The notes under the pieces are model-generated. The model did not search any database, was not told the origin of the DNA, and worked only from the letters and a program-made list of their open reading frames with translations. Positions 35,996 to 46,127 of a stretch of 64,000 nt of DNA are shown one piece after another. Each line of letters starts with the position of its first letter. Position 1 is the stretch's first letter. The stretch lies in the NCBI RefSeq assembly GCF_027409185.1, contig NC_084462.1, forward strand, positions 162,117,490-162,181,489, in the 5' to 3' direction. This DNA comes from Cynocephalus volans (Eukaryota; Chordata; Mammalia; Dermoptera; Cynocephalidae). A program made the position numbers and the translations under genes.

Positions 35996-36994
35996 TTATT
36001 TTTCAGGAACCAAACCCAGTACTCCCTTGAGGATTTCTTGTAAGGGTGGTCTTGTGGTAGTGAACTCCCACAGTTTTTGTTTGTCTGAGAAATATACTAT
36101 TTGCCCCTCATTTCGGAAGGATAGCCTTGCAGGGTAGAGTATTCTTGGCTGGCAATCTTTGTCTTTTAGTATTTTGAAAATATCATCCCATTCCTTTCTA
36201 GCTTTTAGGGTTTGTGATGAAAAGTATGATGTTAACCTCATTGGGGCTCCCTTATAGGTGATTTGACGCTTCTCTCTTGCAGCTTTTAAGATTCTCTCTT
36301 TATCTCTGAGTTTTGCCAATTTGACTATGACATGTCTTGGAGAAGGTCTTTTTGGGTTGAATACATTTGGAGATCGTTGAGCTTCCTGGATCTGAAGATC
36401 TGTGATTTTTCCTATACCTGGGAAGTTTTCTGCCACTATTTTGTTGAATATGTTTTCAATGGAATCTCCATTTTCCTCCCCTTCTGGAATACCCATGACT
36501 CGGATATTTGATCGCTTATGGTTGTCTGATATCTCTCTCAGATTTTCTTCAATGTCCTTGATTCTTTTTTCTTTCTTTTTGTCTGCTTGTGTTATTTCAA
36601 ACAGCCCATCTTCAAGTTCAGAGGTTCTCTCTTCAACTTCGACAAGCCTGCTGGTTAAACTCTCCGTTGTGTTTTTTATTTCGTTGAATAACTTCTTCAG
36701 TTCAGCAAGTTCTGCTACATTTTTTTTCAGGACATTGATTTCCTTGTACATTTCCTCTTTCAGATCCTGTATACTTTTCCTCATTTCATCATGATGTCTA
36801 GCTGAGTTTTCTTGTATCTCATTCAGTTTCCTTAGAATTATCACTCGAAATTCCTTGTCAGTCATTTCAAGGGCTTCTTGTTCTATAGGATCTAGAGTTT
36901 GAGATTTATTAACTTTTGGTGGTGTACTTTCTTGATTTTTTGTATTTCTGGTATCTTTTTTTTGGTGTTTATTCATTGTGGCAGGGGGTTTCAC
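35996..36994 (-). CDS. LINE-1 ORF1 RNA-binding protein, intact
   Basis: 332 codons (human L1 ORF1p: 338), uninterrupted. The protein trimerises on L1 RNA as a chaperone in the L1 ribonucleoprotein. Visible parts: a charged N-terminal stretch (about 1-50), a long Leu/Ile/Glu-rich coiled coil (about 50-150), an RRM with NIRVMGIPEG (about 160-172), and a C-terminal domain with TYKGAPMRLT and ARLSFRNEGQIVYFSDKQKL-type motifs. The start at 36994 is the first Met of the frame; Met7 (MNKHQKK) resembles other L1 starts and is equally likely. It lies 187 nt upstream of ORF2, so ORF2 would need unconventional re-initiation. The intact frame beside a damaged ORF2 suggests limited age. Confidence 0.93.
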   Translation of the reverse strand: MKPPATMNKHQKKDTRNTKNQESTPPKVNKSQTLDPIEQEALEMTDKEFRVIILRKLNEIQENSARHHDEMRKSIQDLKEEMYKEINVLKKNVAELAELKKLFNEIKNTTESLTSRLVEVEERTSELEDGLFEITQADKKKEKRIKDIEENLREISDNHKRSNIRVMGIPEGEENGDSIENIFNKIVAENFPGIGKITDLQIQEAQRSPNVFNPKRPSPRHVIVKLAKLRDKERILKAAREKRQITYKGAPMRLTSYFSSQTLKARKEWDDIFKILKDKDCQPRILYPARLSFRNEGQIVYFSDKQKLWEFTTTRPPLQEILKGVLGLVPEK

Positions 36995-38503
36995 AGTTCA
37001 CCGGTTTAAGACTAATGACTAACTAGGATGTTGCTGTGGTTGCCAATTTCATATGGCTCCCTCCGTGACTGCTCAGTTGGCCTCTAGTGCCTTGTGTGTG
37101 TGGTTGCCTCGGGTCTTGGGCTTCTCCGGGGAGCCACCTTTCTGGTCAGGTTGGACTCTGCTGGGCTGGTGGATCACGTACCACAGGGTGTGTGATCTCT
37201 GTTGAGCTTTCACTTCCTGTGCAGGACTTCTCCCTGTTTCGTGTGCTCTGGCCCAGGCTGTTAGATCGTGCAGTGGCGACCCCACAGGGTGTGTGGTTTC
37301 TGTCGAGTCACCCCCTCCCTGGCCGCACGTCTCCCCAGTCTGTGCGCACTGTGCTGGGCTGGGGCGTGTCTTCTGCACCCCTCGTCTATCAGCTGGGCCT
37401 TCAAGACCCTGCTCGGCACTGCCTCACCCAGGAAGTCTACCAGGTTTCTGCTGGGCACAGACGACCGGTCTCTCTGGGTGCCTTTGTAGCACTATGTAGA
37501 TCTTTCTCGGGTCTTGTTCACCTTTGTATCCCCCCAGTATAAACCGAGTCTAGTGCCCACCTGCAGCCTGTTCTCCGGCCGGTTCAAGCGGACCTGGGAA
37601 CTCTCCTACCACACTATTCCCAACCAGAAATTCGTTAGGCTTTTTTCCAAACTGGTGGCCGCAGAGATGGTATCTGCCTCCCAGTAACAGGGAGTTTACC
37701 TGGGGCCGGAGTCCAGGGTATGGTGGAGTGACAGGTACTTCCTTGCCCTCCCGACACTGGCCCGGGACACCCCCCGCCACCAGCCCCGCCAGAGAACCGC
37801 GGAGGGAGTTGGAGCCGAGGCCGGTCCGCAGGGTCCGGAAAGCCCCGCGCCAGGCCAAGCAAGTGGGAGGGCTCAGTGATGGCCGAGCAGGGCGGAGCTG
37901 CCCGCACCTGGGAAAATGGAGGCAGCACCGGGCGGTGAGTGGCCTGGTGGTACAGGTGGGAGCCGCGTGGGCATGCACCCCCCGAACAGAGCTATGCCAG
38001 GGATCACTCACAGTGCTGTGCCAGGTTGGGTGCTCGCTCTCTGTCTCTGGTTTGCCGCCTTTCCCAGTTCTCGGCCGCTGCTGCCTCGGGCTGTTCAGTC
38101 ACGGCGCGGCTCGGGCGCTCCCAGGAATCTTCTTTAATGCCGGTCTGAAACCTCGAATCCTGAATAGGGCAGCTGGCCACCTTCAGCGCGGCCCCGGCCT
38201 CCGGGATCCTGGCTGCATCCACAGCAGCCCTGGTGCCGTGTTCCCTGTTTCGAGACTCGCTTTTGCAGCTAAGAAACAGTTCTTTTCCTGCTCCACACTT
38301 CAAAGCTGTTGCCTGTAAATGAGGCAGCCTCTCCTGCCAGGGGCAAAGTGGCAGTCACCCCCCACGACCGGTCAGCAGCAGCAGTCCTCCCTTAAGAGAT
38401 GGCGAGAGGAAGGTCCACAAGTTTCCCGGCTGCCTGAGGCCCAGTGGCCACCTTTTTCACCTCAGCTACTCCCCGCCAGCCGCCGCAGCCACCGCCATCT
38501 TGG
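36995..38503 (-). promoter_or_regulatory. L1 5'UTR/internal promoter with YY1-type site
   Basis: About 1.5 kb, GC-rich with many CpGs between about 37550 and 38500, in contrast to its surroundings. On the minus strand it starts CCAAGATGGC (plus 38494-38503), matching the YY1 site that sets the L1 transcription start in primates. The promoter role is by analogy. No monomer repeats seen. Confidence 0.8.
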
Positions 38504-38534
38504 AAAAAAAAAAAAAAATTATTCTGCTCTTTCT
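38504..38534. repeat. 5' junction: A14 run plus target-site duplication
   Basis: After CCATCTTGG come 14 A's (38504-38517) and then attattctgctctttct (38518-38534), the partner of 30831-30847. The A run on the plus strand is the 3' end of the L1 first-strand cDNA and is not part of the usual L1 5' start. Confidence 0.85.
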
Positions 38535-39763
38535 AAGTAACAGACCCCTGATTTATTAAGAGCAGAAACATACCCATCCAAAAGTCTGCATTTCCCAGTC
38601 TCCTTTGCAGATAGGTATGTCCATATAACTAGGTTCTGGCCAATAAGAGGTGTGTGGAAGGGTTATGTGATTACTTCTCTCACGGACCTCAAAAAGGAGA
38701 GTGTGAGAGATTTAGTTAATGATAGTCTAGAGGGAGCACAATCCACATATGATACACCAATTCCAATTTTAGGGGGTTCACAAACCATTCTTAGGTTTGA
38801 CAATTCCCTAGAGGGACTCATAGAACTCAGAGGAAAGCTGTTATACTCGTGGTTTATTGCAAGATAAGGACACATTGAAACTAGTCAAGATAAGAGATGC
38901 ATAGGCAGAGTCTAGGAATGTCCAAACACTGAGGTTCTGGTTGTTCACATGCCATAAAGTTGTGGATGGCATTTACTTCTCCTGGCCATGCTGTGTGACA
39001 AGACACATGGAGTACTGAATGAGTATTAAATGGAGCCTTGAATCCAGAGTTTTTACTGGGCTTCATTACATATTGCCTGTGTGGCTGACCTGTAGTCTCT
39101 GGCCCCTCCTGGAGGTTGGGCTAATGCCTATAGTCTCCATTTCCTCTGAAAGTCAGTACTGATACCATGTGGCCTACATCACAAATCACATCGTTAGACT
39201 GTCCAGTGGCCAAAGCCTCCAGGCAAACAAAGACAGGCCTATCATGCAGAGGATTCCAGGGATCAAGAGATCACAATCGAGTAGCCGAGGACAAAGGCCA
39301 GACCTCTCTTCTGGGGAGGTTAGTTCTTCACTGCGCAGAGGGTCAGGACTTTCTTCCTCTGTTGCCTCATCCTGCTGCCCAGAACACCAATTTGATGGGT
39401 GAAGCTCTTGTAGCCATCGTCATGGAGAAAATAAAAAAAAACCGCATCCTGGCATTGTTGGAATGGTGTCTGAGAAGAAACCTGGCTCTCTGATAACTTC
39501 ATGTGGCTGAAGACATCCACCAACATGGACTTTTTTATACAAGTGAGAAATACAAATCTATCTTGCAGTCATTAGATATACTCCTAACTTTCCAATTCAG
39601 AAAAATAATGCCTACTCTTTTGCTTTAAAAATGTCCTTATTCGATAAAAACAATCTCGAAAATTGTAAAAGACATGTGATTCCAATTTTCAACCTCAAAA
39701 TACACATTGTTGCGGAGTGTTTTCATTTCATTTGGACTTTCTTGTGAAGGCAAGAGTTCTCTC
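38535..39763. other. Possible old LTR, otherwise unassigned
   Basis: 38740-39510 has features of an inverted LTR ('ggtttattgcaagataagga', 'gagtttttactgggcttcat'), but I cannot name it or set ends. No supported gene. Confidence 0.35.
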
Positions 39764-39777
39764 TGTGCTCAGTGTTT

Positions 39778-39903
39778 TTTTTTGCCTTTTTCGTGACCGG
39801 CACTCAGCCAGGCCGGTCCTATATAGGATCCGAACCCGCGGCAGGAGCGTCACCGCGTTCCGAGCACTGCACTCTCCCGAGTGCGCCACAGGCTCGGCCC
39901 AAT
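39778..39903 (-). mobile_element. tRNA-derived SINE (CYN-like), with exact TSD
   Basis: On the minus strand: 'gggccgagcctgtggcgcac' then 'tcgggagagtgc', with A-box TGGCGCACTCGG, and B-box GGGTTCGGATCC, then 'tatataggaccggcctgg' and an A-rich end. Flanked by tgtgctcagtgttt at 39764-39777 and 39904-39917 (14 bp, exact). The head is tRNA-like and the body resembles a second tRNA-like monomer. Intact duplication suggests recent insertion. Confidence 0.85.
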
Positions 39904-39917
39904 TGTGCTCAGTGTTT

Positions 39918-40848
39918 GAGAGGCTTCCAACTTTGGTCAGAGTGCTAATGTCCATTTGTACTGAGAACATATGTAAGTGCTTTAGGCAGGTTTAGTACTG
40001 GGAGTTTTTACTTTTATACCGAGACTAACACTTCCCATAGTCTTATTCACTATGTACTTAAACATAGTGGCTCCCCTCTCCTTCTCATTCATTTCAAGGG
40101 GAATCTTCTAGTGACAGGTGGCAATCGTTATCTCTATAGTCACCTTTTAGTTGTGCTTGTGCCCTCTGTCCCCATCCAACTGTGTCTTTTCCCCACTATC
40201 ACTCATAAAACAGAGTTATAATAGCCATAATTCTCTTGAAATCAGTCAATTGCTGCAGTTAACAAATGGTTTATTAGAGTGTTAACCTCCATTAGCTAGC
40301 GGCGAGGTTATTAGCTGCCTCTGATAACCATTTCTCAAAGTTTATGACTTAAATAATAACTTAGACAATGACTTTGATGCTTTTATCTGGATTGAAATAA
40401 AGTTTCCTAAGAACTTGGAATTCAGGGATAAAATGAGGGATATTCGTTAAAAATATCTGTGGACTTGGGTACCCCATTTTGTTTTAGGGCCCTAGTGTTT
40501 GTTTAGAAACTCCAAGCAAAGATGAGATAACAAAAATGAGTTACAGACTCTAACTATCATGTTCCAAGAAAGCATTCTCAATGACAACATGCATTTGTCT
40601 TCTGTGGTTTGGGGTATGTAGATCAGTTACACATTTTCCTTTTACCTTCTAATTTCTTGTCCTGGAAATACCAGCAGTTTTAACATAAACTATGTAGTCT
40701 CAATGTTTTGTGACTTATTCATTGCTAAGCATTTGTACGCTACCTGTACTTAGTTCTCCGTGGTAAGAAGGAAATTCTCTTAAGAATAAAGACAGCTGTT
40801 ACTGCTAATCTCTTTTTGGCATCTCTAGTGATTCAGGATATGCCATTG
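39918..40848. other. Unique sequence with a conserved-element candidate
   Basis: 40235-40400 ('ttaacctccattagctagcg', 'gcgaggttattagctgcc') is repeat-free and has ATTA/TTAT and CpG words in an otherwise CpG-poor region. Remainder not assigned. Confidence 0.35.
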
Positions 40849-41325
40849 TATTAGTCTGTTTCTACCATTTATAAGAGAATACCTGAAACTGGATAATGCA
40901 TAAAGAAAAAAAAGGTTTATTTTTTACAGTTTTGGAGGCTGGGAAGTCCATGGTTCAGGGGGCATAGCTGGTGAGGCCCTTCTTCTGGATGGGGACTCTG
41001 TACAGGGTCCTATGGCTACACAGGCAATTACATGGTGAGGATGGCAAAAGCTCTTTAATGTGGTCACTTTCTCTCCTTCTAAAGACACAAGTACCACTCC
41101 CGTGACAACTCACTAAACCTTTAACCCATTATTCCATGAATGGATTAGCCCATTCACAAGGGCATAGTCATCATGATCCAAAAACGATCCTCACATGATC
41201 CTCCTAAAGGACCCACCTATCAACACTGGTATAATCTGATTTCCTGCCCTCTTTACACTGTCACAATGGGGATCAAACTTCAGTGACTTTTGGGGGTACA
41301 CTCAGTCCACAGCAGTCATGAAAAG
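40849..41325 (-). mobile_element. MaLR-type LTR
   Basis: Inverted MST/MLT1 pattern: 'tgtattagtctgtttctacc', 'aatacctgaaactgg', 'ttggaggctgggaagtccat' and the end 'ggggtacactcagtccacag'. Confidence 0.8.
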
Positions 41326-41449
41326 AACCATGAGATTCACAGGTTTGATCACACCACACCAGTGCTCATAAATTTTACCAGTACTCAATTACCTACAGAA
41401 TAAAGATGTTATTGGTAGAGAAGGTGGTGGGTTTGGGTTGAGAAACGTG

Positions 41450-41580
41450 GAGTGCCAGTTTCTCTATCTGTAAGGAGGGTATCACAATATTCATATTTTT
41501 ATTCCTAGATTTTTTGAGAATGAAATCAGATAGCATCTATGAAGACAGCACCTGTGAAGCATTATGAATGGGATTAAAGA
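41450..41580 (+). repeat. MIR fragment
   Basis: 'agtttctctatctgtaagga' followed by a decayed tail; weak. Confidence 0.45.
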
Positions 41581-42154
41581 TTAAAATGCCACTTGTATTT
41601 CCATATTGCTAATATGCCTAGAAATTAATGTTTTAGACCAGAGAAATACGTGTTTCCTCATTACATTCCCTCAATTGGTCATGTAGATACTTTAAACTAT
41701 ACAAATTTGCCACAGGACTATTAAAGCTGTTTTCGCTTTGAAAGTAGACTGCAACCAGTTTTGTTTTGGTTGACTTGGCTCTTGCAAAAATGTGTTCATG
41801 AAAGGGGAACCATGAATCATTTCTTGTTCACCTCTGTAGCTACTCTGCCTGGCACTGTGCCTATCACTCAGTAATTTTTGAATAAATAGCTGCAAATTCC
41901 TCAAATATACCTGATAAAAACTAATCTCTCTCATTTGTGATCCCTGTGATTACATCTTCATAAAGTAGATTTCTTTTTTTACATTTTGTCTTATATTAGC
42001 TCTTTACACTTCTGCCTACTCTGCTAATTTATAGGATTATTAGGAGCATAGACAGAGTCTGTTTCTCTGTGTATCTCTCACAATATCTAACATCAGCTTT
42101 GTCTACAGTGTAGCATTTCCCAGAGGGTGTTTTGTTACAGGCTAACACAATAGG

Positions 42155-42715
42155 ATGTTTTTTTCGTTTCTTATTGCTCCTGGAGCAAATTACCACAAAT
42201 TTGGTGGCTTAAAGCAAAAATTTATAGCTTTGGAAGTCAGAAGTCCCAAATCAGTCTTACTGTGCTAAACAAAGTCAAGGTGTCAGGATGGCTGGTTTCT
42301 TTGGAGACTCTCTGGGAGAATCGTTTTTTTTTTTTTTTTTTTCCCCTTCTTTCAGCTTCTAGAGACTGCCTTCATTCCTTGGCTTGTGGTCTCTTCCTCC
42401 ATCTTCAAAGCCAGCAGTATAACATCTTCAAATCTCTCTCTGCTTCCATCATGACATTGCCTTCTCTCTGCTTCTGAACCTCTTGCCTCACTCAGGGACC
42501 CTTACTAGGGCTGGCTGGTTAGCTCAGTTGGTTAGAGCGTGATGTTGATTAAATTGGACCTACTGAGTTAATCTCAGGTAATCTCTACATTTTAGGAGTC
42601 TTAATGTAATCACATCTGTGAAGTCCCTTTTGTCAATAAGATAAAATATTCAAAAATTCTGGGGATTAGAATGTGGGCATCTTTGGGGTGCCATTGTTCA
42701 GTCTATCACAGATGT
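42155..42715 (-). mobile_element. MaLR-like LTR relic with a tRNA-like insertion
   Basis: Inverted blocks: 'tcttattgctcctggagcaa', 'attaccacaaatttggtggc', 'attccttggcttgtggtctc' and 'gtgccattgttcagtctatc'. A T-run (about 42326-42342) and a tRNA-like stretch at 42507-42547 interrupt it. Confidence 0.6.
42507..42547 (+). other. tRNA-Ile-like 5' half (tailless fragment)
   Basis: 'ggctggttagctcagttggt' continues 'tagagcgtgatgttgatta', matching tRNA-Ile from its 5' end to the anticodon loop with an A-box TAGCTCAGTTGG. No B-box and no poly(A) follow; the host LTR resumes at once. It could also be the 5' end of a tRNA-Ile SINE transcript. No clear target duplication. Confidence 0.6.
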
Positions 42716-43438
42716 TACAAAGCGACTAAAAGGATTCCATAGTCAGATAAGCCTGGGAAATATTTGGTATAAATAACATGAACATGTGACTTTTAATGCA
42801 GAATTTTTCTGAGCGTTTATTATAACTAGCATATATTATTACTTTTCCATTAAAACAACATAGAACATAATATTTTCTAAACTTTGAAGTAATGGACATC
42901 TCTCTCCCACCCTCAATAAGTGTTTAATGGACTAGAATTTTTGGTAAATGCATGGGGGAGGGTGTGGGGAGGAAATTGAGAAACTTTTATCACTTTCCAT
43001 TACTTATGGACAGAATTAAAATATTTGAGTGATGAAATTGCTAAAAGAGCCTCAATTCCTTTGACTGTGGGTATGCCTGATTAATCAAACTTTAATTTAT
43101 TACTTGCTAGTTTTCTGACCAAAGTGTCCTTTTTCAAAAAGTATGATTCCTTCCAGTTTTAGCTCTGACATGTAAAGAGGTTAGAAGTTGTCACTCCCAT
43201 CCCTACAACAAGGGAAAGCTGGACAAACTGAACAATCATTTACTTTGCTTGAACCCATCAGAGAACTGAGGCTTCAGGGTAAGCCACTACCCTGAAATCT
43301 TGATGAATAGTTATGGTAACTGAGATCTGCTTAACTGGAACAGAAGCCGCTGGAGTCATAAACTCCTAGAAATACTTAGATGAAAATTTTGACAAATTAT
43401 TGAAGGCTGAGTGTGGACTAGCTAGGAGTGAGGTCCGG

Positions 43439-43439
<1 letters not shown>

Positions 43440-43482
<43 letters not shown>
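43440..43482. repeat. (GT)n microsatellite
   Basis: About 20 GT units. Confidence 0.97.
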
Positions 43483-44004
43483 TGTGTACTTTCCTGGGAT
43501 TTTCCTCCAGGAATCCCACTACGTTCACTAGTAAGGATCCAAGATAGATCCTCTCATGACCCTGACAGGAAGAGGGGGAAAGTAACCATTGTGAAATATA
43601 CCCTGAGACTTCCCCTTAACATAGGCACATTCTGCAGGAGAAAGTATTTTTCAGGCTGCAATTCTGGAAACTTATCCTAACAGGAGAAATGAAAATCTTC
43701 TCTATTCCCTGGAACACCTTTCATCCTTTCTGTCTTACCTAAATGGGGAACAAAAAATATAGTCAACAGGAAACGAGGTTTGAGGAAATAGATTGGGAAT
43801 GCTGCAGCCAGTGAAGGGAGTGGGAAGTGGGGGAAGAAAGATGTGCCACTGGGGAAGTGATAAAAACACTTGTGAAGGCTACAGCCTGTGACACAGCCCT
43901 CCTAAAAATGGAGATGTAATTTAAACATTATAGATCAATCCTCTTCCCTCACACCCTAACACCAAAAGCCTCCAGTGTAATAACAGTGATTATAGCCGAA
44001 AATA

Positions 44005-44089
44005 CGAGGGTACTTTAAAAAGTTTATGGAAACATAAAATTAAAAGATAATACAAATCTTTTAATAAACTTTTTGAAGTACTTCATGCG
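44005..44089. mobile_element. Mariner-like MITE (85 bp, intact)
   Basis: Flanked by TA (44003-44004, 44090-44091). The inverted ends are 'ggtactttaaaaagtttatg' and 'taaactttttgaagtacttc', close to reverse complements. It sits inside the old L1. A second, split copy is at 51554-52706. Confidence 0.75.
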
Positions 44090-44581
44090 TAGAGAAGTCC
44101 CAGAGGCAAGAGGAAAGACAAAAGCAGGACATTAAAGGAATTTGGTGCTTATAGCAAACATTAAACACAACCCAACTCCTAACCACATTAACATAAATCC
44201 TCATACTAGTGACCTATTTAAATCTTCAGTACCTGTTACTTGATACTATATCTCCAGCTTTCAGCCAAAAAATTACAGAATAAGCCAAAAGGCGTCTGTA
44301 GAGAAAACAATTATCAAAACTAGACTCAGATGTGGCACAGATGCTGGAATTATCAGGGTATTTAAAATTACTATGATTAATACATTAAGGGCTCTAATGA
44401 AAAAGGTAGATGATATGCAAATACAGATAGGCAATGTAAGCAGAGAGATGAAAACTATAAGAAAGAATCAAAAGGAAATTTTAGAAATCAAAAACACAGT
44501 GACAGAAATGAAGAATGCCTTTGGGGAGCTCATCGGTAGACTTGACACAGCCAAGGGAAAGAAAACATTAGTGAACTTGGC

Positions 44582-45478
44582 TGCTTCTCCAAGAGAACAC
44601 CAAATGAGAGATGATGCATGTACAGCAGAGGGCCCCACGGGCCCTGGAATGAGAGTCTGTGGGTTTCTGCAGGGGCTTCAGCATCTGCATCAGAGCTGGG
44701 GCGGGAGCCCCGGAACTTCAGAAGGCAAAGCAGAGGATAGGCAATGGATCCCCATCACCAAGCTGGGCCTGGTCAGGGACATGAAGATCAAGTCCCTGGA
44801 GGAGATTTGTCACTTCTCCCTCCCCATCAAGGAGTCTGAGATCATTGACTTCTTGGGGGCATCACTCAAGGATGAAGCTTTATAGATTATGCCAGTGCAA
44901 AAGCAGACCTGTGCTGGCCAATGGACCAGGTTCAAGGTGTTTGTCTCCACTGAGGACTACAATGGTCATGTTGGCCTCCAAGGAGGTAACCATCACCACC
45001 TGGGTGGCCATCGTCTAGGCCAAACTCTTTACTGTCCCCATATGGAAAGGCAACTGGGGGAGCAAAACTGGCAAGCTCCACAGTGTCCTTTGCTAGGTGA
45101 CAGGCTGCTGTGGCTCTGTGCTGGTGGCTTCAGTCCTGCCCCAGAGGCACTGGTATTGTCTTGCCCTTGTACTTGAGAAGCTGCTGCTGATGGCTGGTAT
45201 TGATGACTGCTTCACCTCAGCCAGGGGCTGCACTGGTGCCCTGGGCAACTTCTCCAAGGCCATCTTTGATAACATCTCCAAGACCTATCTGACCCCTGAC
45301 CTCTGGAAAAAACTATGTTCACCAAGTCTCCCTATCAGGAGTTCACTGGCCATCTTGTAAAAACCCACACCAGAGTCTCTGTGCAGAGGACCCAGGCTCC
45401 AGCTGTGGCTATGACATAGGGTTTTTATACAAAAAGTAAATAAATAAATAGAGTGAGTTAATTAAGCCTGTAAAAAAA
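44582..45478 (+). pseudogene. RPS2: RPS2 (40S ribosomal protein S2) retropseudogene
   Basis: A processed, intronless copy of the uS5 ribosomal protein mRNA, nearly full length. It keeps a pyrimidine-rich 5' start (ttctcc, then accaaatg), start codon at 44604, a shortened Gly/Arg-rich N-terminus, KIKSLEEI and [15 protein letters not shown] blocks, and the C-terminal 'agagtctctgtgcagagg' region. It ends near 45407, followed by 3'UTR, an AATAAATAAATA stretch and a short A run. Lesions include a TAG at 44883-44885, at least two frameshifts between about 44960 and 45340, and small in-frame losses. Imperfect duplication: 'ttagtgaacttgg' before, 'ttagcaaagttga' after. The host is L1M ORF1. Confidence 0.93.
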
Positions 45479-46127
45479 GTTAGCAAAGTTGAAGATAGTC
45501 AATAGAATTTATGAAGCTGAAATGCAAATTAAAAAAAACAGTGAAAAAAACTGTGAGATGATGTCAAATGGCGTAATACACACATAATTAGAATACTATA
45601 AGGAAGAGAGAACAGAGTAGAAGTATTTGAAATGACAACTGCTGACAATTTTCCAAAATTAATGACAGATATCAATTCACAAATCCAGGAAGTTCAGAGA
45701 ACACCAAGCAGAATAAATTCCATCCCCCTACCCCCCCCCATCTAGGTGTATCATATCAAACTGCAAAAAGTCAAGGACCAAAAGAAAATCTTGAAGGATG
45801 CTGCAGGAAATCAACCACATACCTATAGAGGAACAAAGATAAAATTTACAGCAGACTTCTCATCAGAAACCATGCAAGAAAAAAGGGAGTGCAGTACAAT
45901 TTGTAAAGTGTTGTAAGAAACAAAACAAAACAAAACTAAGAATTCTATATCCAACAATATTATTCTTCAAAATGAAATAGAAATAAAGACTTTCTCAGAC
46001 AAACAAAAGTTAAGGGAATTCATTACTTGCAGACCTGCCCTACAAGAGTTGTTTTAAATAGTTCTCAGGCAAAAGAAAAATTATATAGGTCAATAAATTG
46101 GATCTGCATAAAGAAAGTATAGAGGAG

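Larger units (their letters stand above)
31721..38503 (-). mobile_element. Near full-length LINE-1
   Basis: From 5' to 3' on the minus strand: 5'UTR (38503-36995), ORF1 (36994-35996), a 187-nt spacer, ORF2 (35808-31981) and a short 3'UTR with (CA)n and a polypurine tract, ending in a (TAAA)n tail at about 31721-31770. The length of about 6.8 kb is normal for L1. It starts with CCAAGATGGC, the YY1-type L1 start. The exact duplication, intact ORF1 and few ORF2 lesions point to a fairly recent insertion. The 46835-47372 copy is of the same subfamily. Confidence 0.95.

Noticed and set aside
36402..36794. 130-codon plus-strand frame
   Set aside because: Shadow of L1 ORF1 on the opposite strand.
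39778..39903. Functional tRNA gene
   Set aside because: A- and B-boxes are present but the sequence has a SINE body, A-rich tail and target duplication, so it is a SINE.
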